A DNA stretch of 64,000 nt from Branchiostoma floridae (Eukaryota; Chordata; Leptocardii; Amphioxiformes; Branchiostomatidae), in NCBI RefSeq assembly GCF_000003815.2, contig NC_049981.1, positions 16,726,885 to 16,790,884 on the forward strand, in the 5' to 3' direction. Shown piece after piece: positions 57,870-64,000 of the stretch (its first letter is position 1; every line of letters begins with the position of its first letter). The notes under the pieces were generated by a model. The model did no database searches. It was given only the letters and a program-made list of their open reading frames with translations, and was not told the DNA's origin. A program made the position numbers and the translations under genes.

Positions 57870-60800
57870 GTTGTTATGTACCTGAAACTGTAAATGAATG
57901 CAGAGAAACAGACATAAAAATAAACTTCAGTGGAAATAAATTTAAGGTCTCTCTCAATTATTTTTCCTTCCTGATTTACAAAAAAGGTTGTTGCACTTTC
58001 TTTAAAGTTTACTTCTTAAGCAATTTGGTAGACTCTAGGATATCAGAGATGCATATATCTTTAAATGGCCTTCCTATGTCATGATTGTACATGTATTTAA
58101 ATTATAATTATAACAAAGCATAATCAGCATCAAGCTAGACCTCTACTGTAGCCAATTACAATAAAACAGGTTATTTCTGCTCTTTGAAAACTGTGATCAT
58201 GCCAAAAACATCAACAGCCAGCAAAAGCTATTGTCTTATAATATATAGGTGTGCTTCTGACAGATATAAACTAGCCAAGTACCTAACAGAAAGGAACTCA
58301 TGTAACAGTCAAAACTGCCCCAAAAGACCACTCAGGGGACCCTTAAAATCTGGCCTAATGAACAGGTTGACACTATAGATACTTAATGCTTGTGTCAATG
58401 GGAAAAATCATCTAAGGAACACAAAAAAGTCACATTTATAGAGGTGGTCATTATGCAGAGGCGACCACTTGCCTGTACAAAATGATGCAATCATGCCATA
58501 AAGACATATACTTGGTAATTGAACAACTACAAACACAGGGAATGGGTGTTAAATATCATTGCGACATTCTTGACTAGTATGAAGTCAGACTGTATAATAC
58601 ATAAAAGAAAGAACATTTTCATTATTCTACTTTTACACCACTCAGAAAAATTGAGTATGATGTAAACACTTTACCTGTCCAGTCTTACTTTGAAGTTACA
58701 AAGAGCTAAATTATCAATGAACATTTACACAAATAGAGGTAACAGTCATTACATGTACTTCAGTTCTACCCTTTTTATCAAGGATTACAGAATCATCTTT
58801 AAAATGTGCTAATTTGCACATTACAGCCATTATTTTTACATTGAGCGACGTGCAATCTTTCCCGCCAAACTCTGCAAGCTTATCGTGCCATTATCCCTAA
58901 TGCTACCAAGATCTTATACACGATAGAAAGAAAATCAAAGTAACTAGTTACAAACTTACCTCATCTTCCTAACAATACTCGTAGTAGACAGAAACTAAAG
59001 ATTCTATTCCATCTCCAGCTCTTTTCTTCAAAACTTTAGAGAAACCACCTGTTACACAAAGTAACTTCTCCAGGGTTGTACGGTGTGACCCCTTATTTGC
59101 TCAGCACCATTCACGAATAACACTCACCAATCCTGGGAGAACAATCACGAATTCCTGCGTATCAAAGCGCCCGGGACAAATAACATGACTATCATGGCAA
59201 CGCTACTGAAAGATTTCCGAACAATTGAGGCAGAGAAGTCAAACAATTAGGAAATCAAATTCCAGTTAGTAGTTAACGAGTCAGCTTGACAACCAGTATG
59301 ACGTCGTGGACATGGGAAGTTTTACAGACCAAAGCAAGAGTCATCAATCAACTGTACCAAAGGCAGTTTGTTCAACACAGAAGAGAGATATCAGTTTCAA
59401 CTCAATAACAAGATACTGCTTGAGTGTGTATCAACTTTTACAAATAAACCTGTCAGTTCTCACAATACATCAGTTAATTTGGATTGCACTTTTAGTCTAT
59501 TCTTGACTTTGGCTAAGAGGTTTCTTGACATGACCCTACTCCCTTAACACGCAAAAAGTTTGTTTACAGAATTCTTGTCATGTTTACCACTACAAGTACC
59601 ACAAGACTGCCACTTGAAACTGTAGAACATCCCATGAAAGATAACATTCATTTTCAAGATAAAGAAAGGTTGCTTGGCAACATCTTTAAAACAGAATTGG
59701 TGAGGTAAGGAAGGAAAGGAAGAACAAAAAACACCTTGACAAATGATGCCCAACAAATGGGACCAAAAGGCCATTATCATGATAGAAAATGGTAAACACT
59801 GTGTTTATTTGACAATAAAGGAACTTGATAACAGCTTTGTATCACCTGGCAACCAATTTGAGACCATCCTACTACATCTCTAGGTGACGTAACTTAAGCC
59901 CAAGTAGAAGTTGGATGGAAGATTATGATGCTTTTGACTACTGTGTTTCTTTCAATCTTTGACAGTCCTTCAGAGAAGCATATCTCTAACACCCACTTTC
60001 AAGTGAATGGAGACTATAAGTGCACTGCAATCACTCAGTGACGAAAAGATTTCACCAATTGCATAACAAATTTCAATGATAACAATTTTTTTCACATTTT
60101 TGTGCTTTCTTATGTTTTAAATTATACATTTACTTCTTACAACCTATTGCAATCATATAATTCAATGGTCAACCATATCCAATTTTGGTCACTAGTACGT
60201 TTTTCTACCAACCAACTACATGTATACTGGTTAAAGGGAGACCATTTTTCTGGAGACTTTGGCTACCAGTGCGGTTCTTCTGCCGTCTCATATATGAGGG
60301 GAAGCGGACTAAATTTCATGGCCAATTATTCGCCTTATTTTTGCCAATGTCTACTCTTCATACCCTGGTCTGATGGATGCTAAGGCCTCTCAAGGGGGCC
60401 AAACTTAAAACATCTAAAAGGAAACTGCCTGTCACTAGCATATGAAAACAGTTCAATAAGCCTGAGATAAACAACTGCAGCATAAGCGTCACCATGGCAA
60501 CAGAGATCAACAGAAAATGTTCCGCCTGACCAATAAAGGTGTGACCACTGCAAACCATGTTAGGACATGGACAGCTTATTTGTCATGGAGTGGATGCTTG
60601 TTTACAGTTTACCTCCCTAATCCTGCGTGAGTTTATTTGTTGGGAGGAACTGTTGACCACTCAAGCACCACTTACAGAAACAGGCAGCTCAAGCAGTATG
60701 TATGCTTTCTGTAGCCAGGATATCTTACAAACATTCAGTGTCTGCAAGATTTTATTTGTGGTGGAGAAACTATTGACACTCAAGCAGGTGAAACAGCTAG

Positions 60801-63220
60801 CATAAGAGTTTCTATCCCAAAACAACCAAATGTATATCCATGACAGCATCTTACGAACTGAAAAAAATTGTGCATTTTATGTAAGTTGACTGAGTCAAAA
60901 GAGGAGTTATTATTACTTAAGCATATTGTAACTTGACAAATTTATGGTTATTCTTATAGCCTAGATTTCCATTTTTACCATCAGATAACACTTTTTTCCT
61001 TTGAAGAACAGCACAGTTAAAGCAAGCTTTCTAAATAAACATCCTAATACAGTAAACTTCAAAAACAAGAAGACCTGAACCCATAGGGTCTTGATTACAG
61101 AGCTAACAAGACAGATGAAGAATGACCTCCAGTAAAAATGGGGTGTCAACAACTGATGTTTTCACACCTACAGGAAGCCTTGCTAATTAATTACCTCTCA
61201 TAAACAACTTTGACAGCAGCCAGGGTATTCTAGTAAATACTGATCTTATCACATCTACAAGAAGCCTCAATTGGGCTAATCAATTATCTCTCATAAACAA
61301 CTTAAATAGCTGTCATACAAGGTCTTATAATTAATGCAGGCCAAATTGCAAAACCAGTTGCTTCATTAAGATTTTAAGCACCCACCATGCTTTTTGAAAA
61401 GAAAAGGGTTGTTAAGAAATCTTCCTCACTCAGTCAATGCTTTGAAATTAAATCTCCTAAGGACCCGTTTGTTACCATTTGGACTTTGATTTCAAATTCA
61501 GGTATCTTTTGAGTCAAAGCCCCAATTTAAGGTGTTATAAAACACTTTAACTTTTATGGTATACGATGAAACTTTCCAGAGTCCAAAAACATCACGACAA
61601 CCCAATAACCAAAAATTCAGATAAATTTTTTCTAAAAGCTCCATCATTTGGATCTAACAACCAAATATTGAAATACAGAATCGACAATGTTCTTTCTAAA
61701 GTCACTGATAGTATCAGATAAGTGATACAGTTATGTTTTATAACATATATGCAGTGCTAGCTTTACTGTATTTTCAAGGAAAGAAAAGTTGTTTAACAAT
61801 GTCAAACAATTTTGAACAGACTTAGCTGTTTCCCTACAATAGAAACTAATGAAAGTATTCAAAGATATAACATTCTCCTAATCTGCATGTATCACATCAG
61901 TAGAGCAATATAGATTACATTCACAAGTTACTTTCACTGCTAGATTTCAACACAAGATAAACTCTGTACCTCAGAAGATCAGCAGCTAGATGTACAAGCT
62001 CCAATCATCACTAAAGCAATAGAATGAAAAAAAACATCTCTCTCCACACGTACGTGTCAACAGGGGATTTTCACCCCACTTGATTAAATGGTGTGTTTAA
62101 CTACCCCATTTCCTGTCAATAAGCCATGACCCCCCATAGAGGACAAACAAACTGTCCAGGTAAGGACAACACAACTTGTGCTTATCATCAGGTACATCAA
62201 CTTCGGAACTTGCATTGAGTACATCTGTCGCTGCGTTCAATAGGGGAATGCCCTTTTGACAGGAATAGACAACTAAGAGAAGTTTCATCCTAGCTTTGAC
62301 TTTATACACACCTGAAAATGGAGATCTTAAAAGATATATTCTTATTCATTTCCTTCAGTATTGCAAGTTATAAAAGATTTGGAAAAAATTCTTCTTTTAC
62401 CATTTTACCTAGTACTTGTGGACACTGCTAGAACACAAGCTTCAAACACAGTTTTATCTGAATCAATGTTTTGTTATTCACCCCATAATAAATCTATCTA
62501 CATCAGACCTTTTTTTTTTACATTTTCGAAATTGCAACTTTTAATCTCTACATTTCTATCTGTAACTCTAGAAATTTACAATTGAAAGGACATCTGAATC
62601 TTTTGAACTTTCTTCAAATTTTTCAGTGTTTCAAAATTCTAGTTCATAACATACCAAATCATAAAGATATGTTATTCATAATCAGAAAAAAAGTATTGTC
62701 AAACCTGAGCTTTTGTCCAGTCACAGTGTCTCTCACACTTTTATCCAGGAAAAAGACCATCCCACAATCTGGCTATAACCCTGAGTCCCTGAACATGTAG
62801 TGATCGTCCATTCTAACCAACAAACTTTGAAATGCTGTTAACAGTATACTGTTGACCTAGAGACCTGCGTCAACAACTAACACGTTTAGGTAGGAAATGA
62901 CAGCATAATTCTCCAGTGACACTGGAATGCACAGGTAAAGCAATATCTAGTAGTGAATACACTTCATGCTTTCATATGGACAATAGCTGCTACATGTATG
63001 TTGGGTATGTACATAAAATACTGAATAGAATTACGTACTTCACTAAGTGAAGAACAACATCATGTTAATTGACCATGACGGTATCTCAAAACGAAGGTCA
63101 TTTCTTGACGTTTGCTCAAGATTTTAATTAAATTTTTGTCTTTGAGGTATGACAGAAAACAACTTGAATGAGTAAAATCTTTTTTTTTCAGTGAGTTTGC
63201 ATTAGGCCATGTTGATTTGA
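57870..63220. other. Non-genic sequence downstream of the IB-domain gene
   Basis: No gene, RNA gene or intact transposon is recognised. It is AT-rich, with an 85-bp diverged direct repeat at 61167-61310 and a locally CG-richer stretch at about 59060-59310 that could be a promoter of a gene outside the window or an unrecognised one. Confidence 0.5.
61167..61310. repeat. Diverged direct repeat of about 85 bp
   Basis: Segments near 61167 and 61252 share CAC/CAT CTACA, GAAGCCT and TCTCATAAACAACTT in the same order. Non-coding. Confidence 0.6.
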
Positions 63221-64000
63221 TTATATGGATGACATCCTCTGGGAACTCCAAAACTGATGCGAGCGAGCGAATTAAAAAAAAGTTTGGCCAAAAAAAAAAA
63301 AGTTGCCTTCAGTATGAAATCAAAGTGGCCAGGAAGGTTGAACATAGGACTAAACACACATAGTATGGTATACCAACAGTTAGGTGTAGGGACCAGTACA
63401 TCATACGGGTGCAAAACATTTTTTTTCTTCTTGGACCAATCCGAAAAAAACAGACCTGAAAAAAAATCAGAGGAACAGGTTTCGCCCAGTGGGTTTCGCC
63501 AATTACAAAATGGACACACTATGTCGGCGGGCATTTGGGGTCTTACCGGGGGCCAAGAAGACAACAAGAGCGAAGTCAAAGGTACGGAGACAGTTAGCCC
63601 TTATTAATAATCCACCAAACAGATTCCTTTGTAGCAAAATTGACCAATTACCATTGTTTTGAGTATTGCCAGTTCTCAAGTTTCCACAGACAATCAGGTC
63701 GAGGTTCTGGTCCGGACCTGGAAATAATCCTCTGGACCTGAATTTTCTGTACTGATACCTCCCCCTACCAACAATAGTTTGTTTTTTTTTTCTGTCCTTT
63801 CACATCTTATTCTTTGAATTTAGATTTATTTAGGCATTCTATAGCATTAGTTATCTGATTTCTGATACTTTTTTTTTCAATCTACGGAATATTTGTGCTC
63901 ATTTTACAGCTGCTTTGCACAATTTATTGTGTGGTCGAAAACTTTTTCTTTTTTTGGAAACGGCCGAAAATTGGTGCGAGCGCGGATGTCATCCATATAA
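63221..64000. mobile_element. Inverted-repeat element reaching the window edge
   Basis: The first 17 bases (TTATATGGATGACATCC) recur perfectly inverted as the last 17 bases of the window (63984-64000), followed on both sides by GCGAGCG-type sequence. The true end may be a base or two beyond or inside, since target-site bases cannot be separated from TTA/TAA at the edge. It carries a second element inside it (63380-63766). No transposase is recognised. Confidence 0.65.
63380..63766. mobile_element. Nested hAT-like element
   Basis: Termini with inverted similarity (TAGGTGTAGGGACCAGTAC; the right end inverts to AGGGGGAGGTATCAGTAC) are flanked by ACCAACAG (63372-63379) and ACCAACAA (63767-63774), an 8-bp target duplication with one mismatch. 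Its right half resembles the right half of 57394-57869 (ccaaacagattcctttgtag). Confidence 0.55.

Noticed and set aside
62097-62309. Minus-strand frame with a hydrophobic start (MKLLLVVYSC)
   Set aside because: The signal-peptide-like start is short and the rest matches nothing; no splice partners found.

Overview
This window looks like genomic DNA of an invertebrate deuterostome, most likely a cephalochordate (amphioxus, Branchiostoma). The basis is intron-rich, vertebrate-like genes with conserved splice phases, many short inverted-repeat transposons, and a gene order matching pieces of human chromosomes 5 and 15. The species is an inference; no search was run. There are two runs of N (2083-2655 and 7111-7210).

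Layout. (1) 4852-9572, minus strand: a p24 cargo receptor of the TMED3/TMED7 type, with a second diverged copy of its GOLD-domain exon in the last intron. A 1.6 kb Harbinger-like inverted-repeat element sits in the same intron. (2) 9573-15191: no recognised gene; one MITE with a 9-bp target duplication and scattered repeats. (3) 15192-19567, minus: cysteine dioxygenase (CDO1). (4) 19568-20201: a compact divergent promoter region. (5) 20202-27152, plus: the AP-3 adaptor sigma subunit (AP3S1/2), with an array of truncated copies of exon 2 just upstream of the real exon and a duplicated 45-bp cassette exon near the 3' end. (6) 29564-49523, minus: CEP152, a large centriole-duplication scaffold, for which 32 coding exons join in frame to about 2071 residues. 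(7) 49524-55639: intergenic repeats and a possible CEP152 promoter. (8) 55640-57140, plus: a small secreted 12-cysteine protein with one IGFBP-type N-terminal domain. (9) 57141-64000: no recognised gene; several non-autonomous transposons, one nested in another.

The genes do not form an operon or pathway. TMED and AP-3 sigma act in membrane traffic, CDO1 in cysteine catabolism, CEP152 at centrioles, and the IGFBP-like protein is secreted. Their order is the informative part. TMED7-CDO1-AP3S1 are neighbours in the same orientations on human 5q22-23, while TMED3, AP3S2 and CEP152 lie on human 15q. The window therefore looks like the unduplicated ancestor of a vertebrate whole-genome-duplication paralogon. 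The most novel molecular features are the duplicated, splice-compatible exons in TMED and AP3S and the decoy-acceptor array in AP3S.
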